DNA of 36,973 nucleotides, taken from the NCBI RefSeq assembly GCF_014762765.1, contig NZ_JABURH010000152.1, positions 1 to 36,973 of the forward strand, in the 5' to 3' direction. The position numbers and the translations under genes were made by a program. The notes below the pieces were generated by a model. That model was given only the letters and a program-made list of their open reading frames with translations, did no database searches and had not been told where the DNA came from. This document shows, piece after piece, positions 8,924-16,970 of the stretch. This DNA is from Alcanivorax sp. Lineage in GTDB: Bacteria; Pseudomonadota; Gammaproteobacteria; Pseudomonadales; Alcanivoracaceae. Numbering within the stretch: the first letter of the stretch is position 1; each line of letters starts with the position of its first letter.

Positions 8924-9940
8924 ATGAACAAGAACACCGTAACCGTTATTCCCGGCGACGGAATCGGCCCGGACATCGTGGATGCCACGGTACGGGTACT
9001 GAAAGCTCTGGATTGCGGACTCGAATTCGAATACGCCATTGCCGGCCAGGCAGCACTGGACAAGGGACTGGATCTGGTACCCGAAGAGACCCTGGCGGTG
9101 CTCCGGCGCAATCGCCTGGCCCTTAAGGGGCCCATCACCACGCCTGTGGGTGGTGGCTTCACCTCAGTAAACGTAACCCTGCGCAAGACCTTCGACCTGT
9201 TCGCCAACGTGCGCCCGGCCCTGTCCATTCCCGGGGTGAAGTCCCGCTATGACAACGTGGACATCATGACCGTACGGGAGAATATCGAAGGCATTTATTC
9301 CGGACTGGGCCAGACCGTCAGCGAGGATGGCGAAACCGCCGAACTGCGCAGCCGCATCACCCGCACCGAGTCCGAACGCCTGCTGCGCTTTGCCTACGAA
9401 ACGGCGGTGAAACAGGGTCGCAAGAAGGTCACGGTGGTGCACAAGGCCAATATCATGAAGTCCACCTCGGGCCTGTTTCTCGATGTGGCCCGCAAGGTGC
9501 GCGAGGACTACCCGCAGCTGGAGCACGAGGAAATGATCGTGGACGCCTGCGCCATGCAGCTGGCCATGAATCCCCATCGCTTCGATGTGATCGTTACCAC
9601 CAACCTGTTCGGCGATATCCTTTCAGACCTGTGTGCCGGCCTGATCGGCGGCCTGGGCGTGGCCCCCGGCGCCAACATCGGCGAGCATGGAGGCCTGTTC
9701 GAAGCAGTCCACGGCAGCGCCCCGGACATCGCCGGCCAGGGCATCGCCAACCCCACCGCCATCATGCTGGCCGGGGCCCTGATGCTCGACTACATCGAGC
9801 TGCATGACAAGGCCAAACAATTACGTCGCACCGTGCGTCAGGTAGTCGGCGAAGGCGAAATCGTCACCCCGGATCTGGGCGGCCGCGCCAGCACCAGTGA
9901 GTTTACTGATGAGCTGGTTCGCAGGCTGGAGAAGAATTGA
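8924..9940 (+). CDS. NAD-dependent isocitrate dehydrogenase
   Basis: Start at 8924 follows CAGGAGGCAGC. The 338-residue enzyme belongs to the beta-decarboxylating dehydrogenase family: IPGDGIGP near the N-terminus, [10 protein letters not shown] at 69-78, TVREN at 116-120, and the [19 protein letters not shown] segment. The substrate loop with Ser81, Asn83 and Arg87 (SVNVTLR) is the isocitrate type, not isopropylmalate. Asp268-Ile269 (SAPDIAG) replace the Lys-Tyr pair of NADP enzymes, indicating NAD specificity. It makes 2-oxoglutarate in the TCA cycle. Its stop codon TGA is supplied by the first unit of heptad element 2. Tartrate or homoisocitrate dehydrogenase is a less likely alternative. 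Confidence 0.9.
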   Translation: MNKNTVTVIPGDGIGPDIVDATVRVLKALDCGLEFEYAIAGQAALDKGLDLVPEETLAVLRRNRLALKGPITTPVGGGFTSVNVTLRKTFDLFANVRPALSIPGVKSRYDNVDIMTVRENIEGIYSGLGQTVSEDGETAELRSRITRTESERLLRFAYETAVKQGRKKVTVVHKANIMKSTSGLFLDVARKVREDYPQLEHEEMIVDACAMQLAMNPHRFDVIVTTNLFGDILSDLCAGLIGGLGVAPGANIGEHGGLFEAVHGSAPDIAGQGIANPTAIMLAGALMLDYIELHDKAKQLRRTVRQVVGEGEIVTPDLGGRASTSEFTDELVRRLEKN

Positions 9941-10100
9941 CAGTGGACAGTTGAAAGTTGACAGCTACGCGGAACAGCCATACATGTTCTGCAACGAAAG
10001 AGGCCGCGCCCAGACCATGGACGCGGCCTCTTTCGTTTTAGGCTGGCAGAACTTTGATCGCGCAGCTGTCAACTTTCAACTGTCCACTGTCAATTATCAA
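9937..10100. repeat. Heptad-armed stem-loop element 2 (TTGACAG type)
   Basis: Four tandem 7-base units (TTGACAG, TGGACAG, TTGAAAG, TTGACAG) occupy 9937-9964, followed by CTACGCG. The reverse complement of 9937-9966 recurs without error at 10064-10093, a perfect 30-bp inverted repeat. The core hairpin is 9993-10008 with 10022-10037 (16 bp). It lies between convergent genes, and both stops are inside the arms: the isocitrate dehydrogenase TGA at 9938-9940 and the hemH TGA (complement of 10097-10099). Confidence 0.9.
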
Positions 10101-11191
10101 CTATCTTCCGCGCCTTGTTGGCGGGCCCGTTGTTGGCGTTCGTTCAGGCCGACCGCATCATTTTCCGGCAGCTCCCAGCCCTGAAGATTCTCTTCAATCA
10201 GCTGGACCAGCGCATCAATATGGCCGGGCTCTGCATTCAGTGCCGGGATGTAGGCAAACGACTCACCGCCAGCCTCCTCGAAGTACCCCCGGTTTTCCAC
10301 GTCGATTTCTTCCAGCGTTTCCAGGCAGTCAGAGGAAAAGCCGGGGCAGAACACCTGCACGGATTTCACACCCTGCTCTGGCAGCGCCATCAGGGTGTGG
10401 TCGGTGTAGGGCTTCAGCCATTCCTCACGGCCAAAGCGGGACTGGAAGGTAGTGAGCCAGTCGTCGTCGCCCAGGCCCAGCCGCTCCGCCAGCAGCCGCG
10501 AGGTCTTGTGGCATTCACAGAAGTAGGGGTCGCCATTAAGCAGGTATTTTTTCGGCACACCGTGGTAGCTGAAGATCAGCTTGTCCGCCGTACCGTGTTC
10601 GGCACGAAACGCCTCGATGTGGTTGGCCATGGCCTCGATGTAGGGCGGGTAATCCGGGTAGTGGCTGATAAAGCGCAGATCAGGCAACCAGCGCCGTTGC
10701 ATGAAGTCCTTGGCAATGGCGTCAAAGGTGGAAGCATTGGTGGACGCGGAATACTGCGGGTACAAGGGCAGCACCACCAGCTTGCGCACCCCCGCCTCTT
10801 CCATGGCCTGCAACTGGCTGGTGATGGAAGGATTCCCGTAACGCATGGCAAAGCGGACGTCGATGTCGTCACCGAATTTGTTCTGCAACCGCTCGCGGAT
10901 GCCAGCACACTGGGCTTGGGTGTGCACCATCAGCGGCGAGCCCGCCTCCGTCCAGACGCTTTTGTAAGCATGGGCAGAACGGGGCGGGCGGATCACCAGA
11001 ATCACCAGGTGGAGAATGAAGAACCAGATCAAGCGGGGGACTTCCACCACCCGCGGATCGGAGAGGAATTCACGCAGATAGCGGCGCAGGGCGCCGGTCT
11101 CCGGCGCATCCGGGGTCCCCAGGTTGGTGATCAGCACCCCCAGCCTCTGCGCCTGGCGGTGATCAAAGTTCTGTTGTCCCTGATAAGCCAT
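10097..11191 (-). CDS. hemH: Ferrochelatase
   Basis: This 364-residue protein catalyses insertion of ferrous iron into protoporphyrin IX, the last step of heme synthesis. It has GVLITNLGTPDAP at the start, the LPLYPQYS segment, the catalytic His210 in FSYHG, and the FCPGFSSDCLETLEEI motif with the acidic residues of the active site. N-terminal PRVVEVPRLIWFFILH is also typical of gammaproteobacterial HemH. The start has an acceptable ribosome site (GAGGAA). It appears monocistronic; the last codons run into heptad element 2, and the C-terminal tail is rich in Gln and Arg. Confidence 0.97.
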   Translation of the reverse strand: MAYQGQQNFDHRQAQRLGVLITNLGTPDAPETGALRRYLREFLSDPRVVEVPRLIWFFILHLVILVIRPPRSAHAYKSVWTEAGSPLMVHTQAQCAGIRERLQNKFGDDIDVRFAMRYGNPSITSQLQAMEEAGVRKLVVLPLYPQYSASTNASTFDAIAKDFMQRRWLPDLRFISHYPDYPPYIEAMANHIEAFRAEHGTADKLIFSYHGVPKKYLLNGDPYFCECHKTSRLLAERLGLGDDDWLTTFQSRFGREEWLKPYTDHTLMALPEQGVKSVQVFCPGFSSDCLETLEEIDVENRGYFEEAGGESFAYIPALNAEPGHIDALVQLIEENLQGWELPENDAVGLNERQQRARQQGAEDS

Positions 11192-11218
11192 CCGTTCCTC
11201 GCTGCCATTACGTTAAGC

Positions 11219-11288
11219 GATCAGTATGGCCGATAGTGTAGCGTGGCAACGTCAAGGTAACAGGCGCGCCATGCCTATCGGTCTGATC
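11219..11288. terminator. Interrupted inverted repeat downstream of the thioesterase gene
   Basis: GATCAG (11219-11224) pairs with CTGATC (11283-11288), and CCGATAG (11230-11236) pairs with CTATCGG (11275-11281). The repeat encloses about 40 bases between the thioesterase stop and the hemH start. It may form an imperfect terminator or a regulatory fold ahead of hemH; there is no clear T-run. Confidence 0.3.
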
Positions 11289-11299
11289 AAAGTCGGAAA

Positions 11300-11707
11300 T
11301 TAGAGGGTTTCCGCCAGAGGCCCCTGATGCTCGGCGAGGACCTGGCGAAACGCCTCGGGGATTGGCGCCGAGGCCTGCTTGTCATGCTCGAAGTAGACCT
11401 GCACCGCCTTGCCACGGGCCACCAGCTTGCCGTTCTGCCAGGCCTGCTGGGCCACCACGAAGGAGCTGTTGCCGATTTTCTCGATGCCGGTGCGTAACAG
11501 TACATCGCTGCCGTAATAAATCTGGCCGACAAAATCCACTTCCACCCGGGCCAGAATCAAGGGCAGGGACGCCGGGTCACTGCCACCCCCGAACAATTGA
11601 AACAGGGGCGTCCGCCCGGTTTCGAACCAGCCGGTGACCACAGTGTTGTTCACATGACCAAAGGCATCGGTTTCGTAAAAGCGGGGCGTGACAGTGAGCT
11701 CAAACAT
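11300..11707 (-). CDS. Acyl-CoA thioesterase, 4-hydroxybenzoyl-CoA thioesterase (hotdog) family
   Basis: The 135-residue protein has the single hotdog fold size and the motif ETDAFGHVNN, with catalytic Asp14 followed by GHVN as in YbgC/4HBT enzymes. A VDFVGQIYYGSDVLLRTGI segment forms the central strands. It would hydrolyse short or medium acyl-CoA in the cytoplasm; the exact substrate is unknown. It lies downstream of the lipoprotein gene at 11789 with an 81-base gap that contains a GC hairpin. Confidence 0.88.
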   Translation of the reverse strand: MFELTVTPRFYETDAFGHVNNTVVTGWFETGRTPLFQLFGGGSDPASLPLILARVEVDFVGQIYYGSDVLLRTGIEKIGNSSFVVAQQAWQNGKLVARGKAVQVYFEHDKQASAPIPEAFRQVLAEHQGPLAETL

Positions 11708-11730
11708 GGCGGTTATCTCATCAGGACTGC

Positions 11731-11759
11731 GGGGGCGTCATGATACCCGAGACGCCCCC
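11731..11759. terminator. GC-rich hairpin between lipoprotein and thioesterase genes
   Basis: GGGGGCGTC (11731-11739) pairs perfectly with GACGCCCCC (11751-11759), leaving an 11-base loop. No T-run follows on either strand, so it may stabilise or attenuate the minus-strand transcript rather than terminate it fully. Confidence 0.4.
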
Positions 11760-11788
11760 GGCCCTGAATATTGACTCTCAGGCTTGAG

Positions 11789-12559
11789 TCATTCACCACG
11801 CAGGCTGGCCAGGGCGTTTTTGCGACGCTCAACCTCTTCGCCAAGGCTGTCGCGGGCCGCCTCCTGCTCTTCCACCCGCTCAATCAGGGCCTCCACCTCC
11901 TGGCTGGCCTTCTCCATGGGCTCACCAAGTCCACCGACGGCTTCGGCGTTTTCTTCCAGCACTGCCAATTCAGCGCGCGCCGCCATCAATTGCACCTGTA
12001 TCTGGCGCAGGGTGTGATCTGCCTCGGCCATGGCGGACAGGCTGTCATCCAGTTTGCCCTGCAGCTCCTCTTCCAGATCGGCAAATTCATCACTGTCTTC
12101 AGCAATGACCTGCCAACCCTCGAAGCGTTGTTCGAAGTGTTCCGCTACCATGCCGCGGGGCAAGGCCTGCTCATCCAGGGTGGTCACCACGTTCTCTTGA
12201 TCATTGCCACGAATGATCTGCACTGAGGCCGTCAACTCTCGCTCCTCACCTTCCGCCAGTGCCGTACGAGTCACCACACGCTTGCCGATGTCATCCACAT
12301 AACGAACCTCACGCAGTGGCTTCTCCAGGGTCAGCACTGCCTCCACTTTGTAGGTCGTAATTTCTTCCGGGCCGGTGCTGTCCTGGCGCTGATCCTGGAT
12401 ATCCAGATCGTCTACCTGCCAATAGCCCAGGTCGCGAGTCTGCAAGGCCTGATTGATGGCTGCCGCCAGACGCTTTTCTTCACTGTTCATACCGCAGCTG
12501 ACCAACCATGCCGCCGCCAAAAACAGACCGATAACCGCTACGCCTCGTTTCAATGACAT
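11789..12559 (-). CDS. Uncharacterised lipoprotein with C-terminal coiled coil
   Basis: The start (12559) follows AGGAGGAAGGGCG. The 256-residue product has a signal peptide ending in lipobox VSCG (Cys22), a central part of about 130 residues predicted to be beta-rich, and a C-terminal stretch of about 90 residues with heptad-like Leu, Glu and Ala (from EEELQGKLDDSLSAMAEA to the end), probably a coiled coil. I do not recognise the family. The acidic residue after the lipobox Cys is absent (Gly-Met), so sorting to the outer membrane is plausible. Confidence 0.75.
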   Translation of the reverse strand: MSLKRGVAVIGLFLAAAWLVSCGMNSEEKRLAAAINQALQTRDLGYWQVDDLDIQDQRQDSTGPEEITTYKVEAVLTLEKPLREVRYVDDIGKRVVTRTALAEGEERELTASVQIIRGNDQENVVTTLDEQALPRGMVAEHFEQRFEGWQVIAEDSDEFADLEEELQGKLDDSLSAMAEADHTLRQIQVQLMAARAELAVLEENAEAVGGLGEPMEKASQEVEALIERVEEQEAARDSLGEEVERRKNALASLRGE

Positions 12560-12689
12560 CGCCCTTCCTCCTTGCGCGTTTCAATATGGGAATCCCAATC
12601 TGCCCTATAGTATGCACGGTAAGAGCCCGGCGTCGACGCCCGCCATTTGCAGCCCGTATCATGATTGCATCCATTTGCAGGAGAAGCCC

Positions 12690-12992
12690 ATGACCATACT
12701 GGATACCGCAACACGCACTGAACTGGAAGCAGCCGCCTTTCGCCGCTTGCTGCAGCATCTTGACGAACACAAGGAAGTGCAAAATATTGACTTGATGATC
12801 CTGGCCGACTTCTGCCGTAACTGTCTGTCCAAATGGCTGGTCACCGCTGCCGAGGAACGCGAGCTGCCGCTGGATTACGAGGCTGCCCGGGAATGGGTAT
12901 ATGGCATGCCCTATGCCGAATGGAAAGACAAATACCAGCAACCGGCCACGCCGGAGCAGCTGGCAGCGTTTGAAGCGAAGAAGACGGGGTAA
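12690..12992 (+). CDS. DUF1244 domain protein
   Basis: The 100-residue product starts at 12690 after CAGGAGAAGCCC; the open frame extends upstream but has no further support. It matches the small DUF1244 (PF06844) family: FRRLLQHLDEHKEVQNIDLM, LADFCRNCLSKW with a Cys-x2-Cys pair, and the C-terminal EWVYGMPYAEWKDKYQ. Function is unknown; the protein is cytoplasmic and widespread in proteobacteria. It is divergent from the lipoprotein gene. Heptad element 8 begins directly after its TAA stop. Confidence 0.88.
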   Translation: MTILDTATRTELEAAAFRRLLQHLDEHKEVQNIDLMILADFCRNCLSKWLVTAAEERELPLDYEAAREWVYGMPYAEWKDKYQQPATPEQLAAFEAKKTG

Positions 12993-13157
12993 AAGCGGCA
13001 AGTTTCAGGCTGAAACACGAGCAGGGCTGTGCTATTTGACCTCAACCCTGCCCGCGCTTTCAGTGTTGTTTATCCCGTTACCGCGCGAAGTCGTGCCTTT
13101 CCCGGTTATCACAGAAATCTCTTCGCGTTGTAGCTTGCAGCTTGTTACTTGAAGCTT
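12993..13157. repeat. Heptad-armed element 8 (degenerate, different core)
   Basis: Units AAGCGGC and AAGTTTC begin right after the TAA stop at 12990-12992, continue to 13013 and end in AACACG. The right arm, 13124-13157, read on the minus strand, has AAGCTTC, AAGTAAC, AAGCTGC, AAGCTAC and AACGCG. Arm pairing is poor. The shared GC core is missing; instead GCAGGG (13021-13026) faces CCCTGC (13046-13051). It lies between convergent genes and looks like an eroded or independently formed member of the family. Confidence 0.6.
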
Positions 13158-13162
13158 TTAAC

Positions 13163-13180
13163 GGCGGCCCACAGGCCGCC
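13163..13180. terminator. GC hairpin downstream of the choice-of-anchor I gene
   Basis: GGCGGCC (13163-13169) pairs perfectly with GGCCGCC (13174-13180) around a 4-base loop, 20 bases beyond the stop codon on the minus strand. It is followed there by GTTAAAAGC, so any intrinsic termination is probably weak. Confidence 0.45.
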
Positions 13181-13199
13181 TCGATATGGCTAACGAAAA

Positions 13200-15128
13200 T
13201 TACTCCTCGTCAAATAGCGTTTCCACCTGGTAGACAGCGGTGGTCCCACTGACTTCGTTACCCACCACCAGCAATGGCATGCCGTTGGGTGAATCAGCGG
13301 CGGCGATGAACACCAGCCCTTCCGGCCCCAAGTCTCCCACCACGGCACCCACATCGCTCTCTGCCAGCAGGCCATCATCGATCAGATCTTCGATATCCGC
13401 GCCATCACCACCGCCACCCCAGAAGTTGCGGCTGTTCAGGTAATCCAGTCGCTGAGGCTGCTGCGGATCAGTAATGTCATACACCAGGATGCCACCCATG
13501 CGCTCCAGGGCCAGGAACAGGAAGGTCTTGTCGCCAATCGCACCAATGGTCAACCCTTCCGGCTCCGGGCCTTTGGCATCACTGCGACTATCCATGGCAT
13601 TGATTTCATCATGGCCACTGTTGAAGTAATCCTGGCAAGCAATGCTGCGGTTGGTCCCCAGCCGGCATTCGTCGCTGGCCAGGAACTGCTCGATTTGATC
13701 ACCGCTGTCGAATACCAGATTGCCGTTTTCATCCCGAATGGAGAAGGAGCGCCCCCCATAGCTGTACAGGGTGTCATACATGATGCGGTCACCGGCCGGA
13801 TCCACCTGCCCCGCGTCGTTGTATATCAGCGGCGCGCCGGTGGCATCGGTCTTGTAGCCCATCGTCCAGGTAATATTGAGACGCCCCAGCACATCGTCTT
13901 CGCGGCAACCACCGGGATCACCGGCGGTGGCACCGCAGTAATCGAACACTGTGGGGTCCAGCAGTGCACCGGCAGCCAGCTCACGCAGCTGCGGGGGCAG
14001 ATCGTCACCGCAACGGCGATCAAAGCCACTGGCATGCACCAGATGCTTGACGCGGAATTCTTCCACAAAACCCTGGCTGGCATCGCCAACACAACCCTCG
14101 CCTTCACTACCCCAGTAGGCATCGTTGTCCTCCCCCCAGGCCCGGGCATCGCCTTCATTGGCGGTAACCAGATAGGTGCTGCCACCGGCGCTGTAGGCCT
14201 GAATGGCGTCAGGCAGGTACAGGCCAACTACCCCTTCCCAGGTCTGGATGTTGATCTCTTCATCGTCATCACTGGCATCAATGCCGAAACCTTCCACGCT
14301 ACGATCGATTTCTCCCAGCGGCAGGATATCGGTAACGGTAGCCGTCTCGATATTGACCTTGGCCAGGGCATTATTTTCCTGCAGAGTCACCCAGGCGGTT
14401 TTCCCATCGGCGGACACGGCAATGTATTCCGGCTCCAGATCCATGGACACATCCGCGCCCGGCCCATAGATGCGCACACCCATGCTGCTTAGTGTATCGA
14501 CATCAAAGGCGCTGAAATCCGCCGTACTGACCTGAGGGTCTCGCGGATTGCTGATATCGATAATGCTGATGGAACCCGGCGGATCAATCTGGTAATCGTC
14601 ACTGGGCTCACCCTCGTTAGCAGTGAGCACCTTGCTGCTATCCGGGGTAAAGATAATCATGTCCGGCTGGGCACCGACTTCGACGCTACCCAGCAGGCTC
14701 AGATCTTCTGCCCGATACAGAGCGGCAAAACCGTTGGCGGTTTTCGGGTCGGCTTCAATGGCGATAGCCACCAGTCCATTCTTTACAGCCACGCTGTTTA
14801 CTTGTGCCCCAGGCGCCACTTCCCCAACACTCAGTGAACCGATTTTCTCGGGGTGCTGCGGATCACTGAAATCCAGCACATCCAGTACGCCCTGTTCAGC
14901 ATTGACCACAAACAGGCGCTGGCTTGCACTGTCAAACGCGGGAATTTCCGCCGCAGAGGCGTCAAAGCTGCCGGATTCGTAGCGGCTCAGAAAAGACAGA
15001 CGCAGGCCATCCGGCGTTTTCACTTGCTCGCCACCAGCAGCAGGATTGTCATCGCTGCTGTCACCGCCACAGGCGGTCAAGGCAGCAGCCAGCAGTACGC
15101 CGGCCCCCAGGCTATACAAGGATGTCAT
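13200..15128 (-). CDS. Choice-of-anchor I family lipoprotein (beta-propeller)
   Basis: The 642-residue protein has a signal peptide with lipobox LTAC (Cys20), a low-complexity GGDSSDDNPAAGG linker, then repeated beta-propeller-like blades (QRLFVVNAEQGVLDVLD, SKVLTANEGEPSDDY, KTAWVTLQENNALAKV, TYLVTANEGDARAWGE). This is the architecture of the choice-of-anchor I family, related to mesenchyme-specific glycoprotein-like proteins and often encoded near alkaline phosphatases. Acidic loops suggest calcium binding. It is probably anchored to the outer membrane or surface. No adjacent phosphatase is seen. Start at 15128 follows GGGGAG. Confidence 0.85.
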   Translation of the reverse strand: MTSLYSLGAGVLLAAALTACGGDSSDDNPAAGGEQVKTPDGLRLSFLSRYESGSFDASAAEIPAFDSASQRLFVVNAEQGVLDVLDFSDPQHPEKIGSLSVGEVAPGAQVNSVAVKNGLVAIAIEADPKTANGFAALYRAEDLSLLGSVEVGAQPDMIIFTPDSSKVLTANEGEPSDDYQIDPPGSISIIDISNPRDPQVSTADFSAFDVDTLSSMGVRIYGPGADVSMDLEPEYIAVSADGKTAWVTLQENNALAKVNIETATVTDILPLGEIDRSVEGFGIDASDDDEEINIQTWEGVVGLYLPDAIQAYSAGGSTYLVTANEGDARAWGEDNDAYWGSEGEGCVGDASQGFVEEFRVKHLVHASGFDRRCGDDLPPQLRELAAGALLDPTVFDYCGATAGDPGGCREDDVLGRLNITWTMGYKTDATGAPLIYNDAGQVDPAGDRIMYDTLYSYGGRSFSIRDENGNLVFDSGDQIEQFLASDECRLGTNRSIACQDYFNSGHDEINAMDSRSDAKGPEPEGLTIGAIGDKTFLFLALERMGGILVYDITDPQQPQRLDYLNSRNFWGGGGDGADIEDLIDDGLLAESDVGAVVGDLGPEGLVFIAAADSPNGMPLLVVGNEVSGTTAVYQVETLFDEE

Positions 15129-15262
15129 TGTGAACTCCCCAACGGTTCGTGTTATTAAATGATCCTTGGGGTTATAGCCGCACGGGATGAAGCCACTGCG
15201 TCAAAAGCGTGATGCTTTTGTGGCAACATCGGGAAGATACGCCAGAACATGATCGCCGCCGC

Positions 15263-15298
15263 AAAAAAAACGCGGCACTGTTTGACCAGGGCCGCGTT
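15263..15298 (-). terminator. Intrinsic terminator after the FMO1 operon
   Basis: On the minus strand AACGCGGC (complement of 15291-15298) pairs with GCCGCGTT (complement of 15269-15276) and is followed by a run of eight T. It lies 25 bases beyond the FMO1 stop codon and ends the diiron/FMO1 transcript before the choice-of-anchor gene. Confidence 0.85.
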
Positions 15299-15323
15299 CA
15301 CCGGAAGAAACCAGACCAAGGGG

Positions 15324-16892
15324 TCAGACGGTTTCGTAATCACGCTCTTCAAATTCTGCCATCTGAGCCGCGTACTGGGTGGCGAAACCCGGGTACATGG
15401 TGGCATTGAAACCATCTTCGGTCAGATACCAGCTTTTGCAGCCGGAATTCCAGTTAGTCCGGGCCAGGCGCTTTTGTATTGCCTTGTTGTGCCGGCGCTG
15501 CACGCCCTCTTTCACGTCCAGCATTTTCAGATCATCCTTGAGAATCTTTTCGATGCCTTTCACCGCATAGTCGAGCTGGGATTCCATATACACCAGCGCC
15601 GAATTATGGCCAGGCCCCGAGTTGGGACCAAACGTCATGAACAAGTTCGGATACCCCGACACATTGATGCTCTTGTAAGCCTGGGCTCCGCCCTGCCATT
15701 CGTCCCCGAGCACCCGGCCGCCACGGCCCTTCACCGGAAACGGCGTACCGGAGTGACTCACATCGAAACCGGTGGCAAAGACAATGCAATCCACCTGATG
15801 CTCAATGCCTTCCACAGTCCGCACACCCTTTTCGCTGATACGGGCAATGGGCCAGGTAATCAGTTTGGCATTGTCTTTCTGCAAAGCCGGGTAGTAATCG
15901 TTGGAGACCAGCACCCGCTTGCAACCGATGGTGAAATCCGGCGTCAGCTGGCGACGCAACCAGCGGTCTTTCACCTGGCGGCGAAGGTGCAGGCGCGCCA
16001 CTCGCTCGGCGATGCGGGTCAGCGGTGAATTCCAGATCACCGCCAGCGCCATGCTTTCATGGGTCCAGTAGAGCAGATTGCGCATGGCCTGCTGGCTGGC
16101 CGGCAACTTGCGGAACAGGGCCTTGTTCCAGGCCGGGGTGGCGAAATCCGGGCGCGGCAAAACCCAGCCAGGAGTGCGCTGGAAAACCTTTACATGGCCG
16201 GCGGTTTTCACCAGTTCGGGAATGATCTGAATACCACTTGCACCGGTACCGATCACCGCCACACGCTTACCTCTGAAATCATAATCATGATCCCAGCGCG
16301 CACTGTGGATCTTGTGACCCTGGAAATCGTCGATGCCGGTAATGGCCGGGAAACTGCAGTTGGATAAAGGCCCCTGAGCCATGATGGCGGCGCGGCCGGC
16401 AAAGGTTTCTTTTTTGTCCGTGGTCGCCGTCCACACGCCGCTCTTTTCGTCGAAGCTCAGATCCGCCACGTTCTTCTCGAAGCGAATGTGCTTTTCCAGA
16501 TCGAACTCGGCCACCAGGTGATGGATGTAGCCGAGAATTTCCTCACTGCCGGAAAAACTCCGCGACCAGTCCGGATTCGGTGCAAACGAATAGGAGTACA
16601 GGTTGGACGGGATATCACAGGCCGCCCCCGGATACTGATTGTCACGCCAGGTGCCACCCACGGCACTGGCTCGCTCCAGAATCACGAAATCATCAATACC
16701 GGCCTGCTTCAGGCGAATCGCCATGCCCAGACCCGCGAAGCCGGCACCGACAATCAGCACCGACACAGGTTTTACGGGTTGAGTGTTGCGGGCGGGTTTT
16801 CGCTTTGCTGCGGCCTTTTTCGCTGCAGTGGCACGCTTGCGGGTGGCGGCCTTGCGCGGCGCCGGTTTTTTCTTGGCGGTGGATTCAGTCAT
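15324..16892 (-). CDS. Class B flavin monooxygenase (Baeyer-Villiger type) with basic N-terminal tail, FMO1
   Basis: I start at ATG 16892 (522 residues); the frame is open to 16952 without a better ribosome site. Residues 7-35 form an unusual Lys/Arg/Ala-rich tail with about 14 basic residues, resembling histone H1-like tails. The enzyme follows: FAD motif GAGFAG (49-54), GGTWRDNQYPGAACD, the Baeyer-Villiger fingerprint FxGxxxHxxxWD at 190-201, NADPH motif GTGASG (215-220), and the C-terminal ATGFDVS motif. It would oxygenate a ketone, sterol-like or other lipophilic substrate. It is second in an operon after the diiron protein at 16971-17903 (78-base gap) and ends in a clear terminator. Confidence 0.9.
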   Translation of the reverse strand: MTESTAKKKPAPRKAATRKRATAAKKAAAKRKPARNTQPVKPVSVLIVGAGFAGLGMAIRLKQAGIDDFVILERASAVGGTWRDNQYPGAACDIPSNLYSYSFAPNPDWSRSFSGSEEILGYIHHLVAEFDLEKHIRFEKNVADLSFDEKSGVWTATTDKKETFAGRAAIMAQGPLSNCSFPAITGIDDFQGHKIHSARWDHDYDFRGKRVAVIGTGASGIQIIPELVKTAGHVKVFQRTPGWVLPRPDFATPAWNKALFRKLPASQQAMRNLLYWTHESMALAVIWNSPLTRIAERVARLHLRRQVKDRWLRRQLTPDFTIGCKRVLVSNDYYPALQKDNAKLITWPIARISEKGVRTVEGIEHQVDCIVFATGFDVSHSGTPFPVKGRGGRVLGDEWQGGAQAYKSINVSGYPNLFMTFGPNSGPGHNSALVYMESQLDYAVKGIEKILKDDLKMLDVKEGVQRRHNKAIQKRLARTNWNSGCKSWYLTEDGFNATMYPGFATQYAAQMAEFEERDYETV

Positions 16893-16970
16893 AACGTTCC
16901 AGCTCTTACGAAATCGAGAGACATCGCAATGGGCCAAAACGACCCATGGCAATGAAATGACAAAGCGGGA

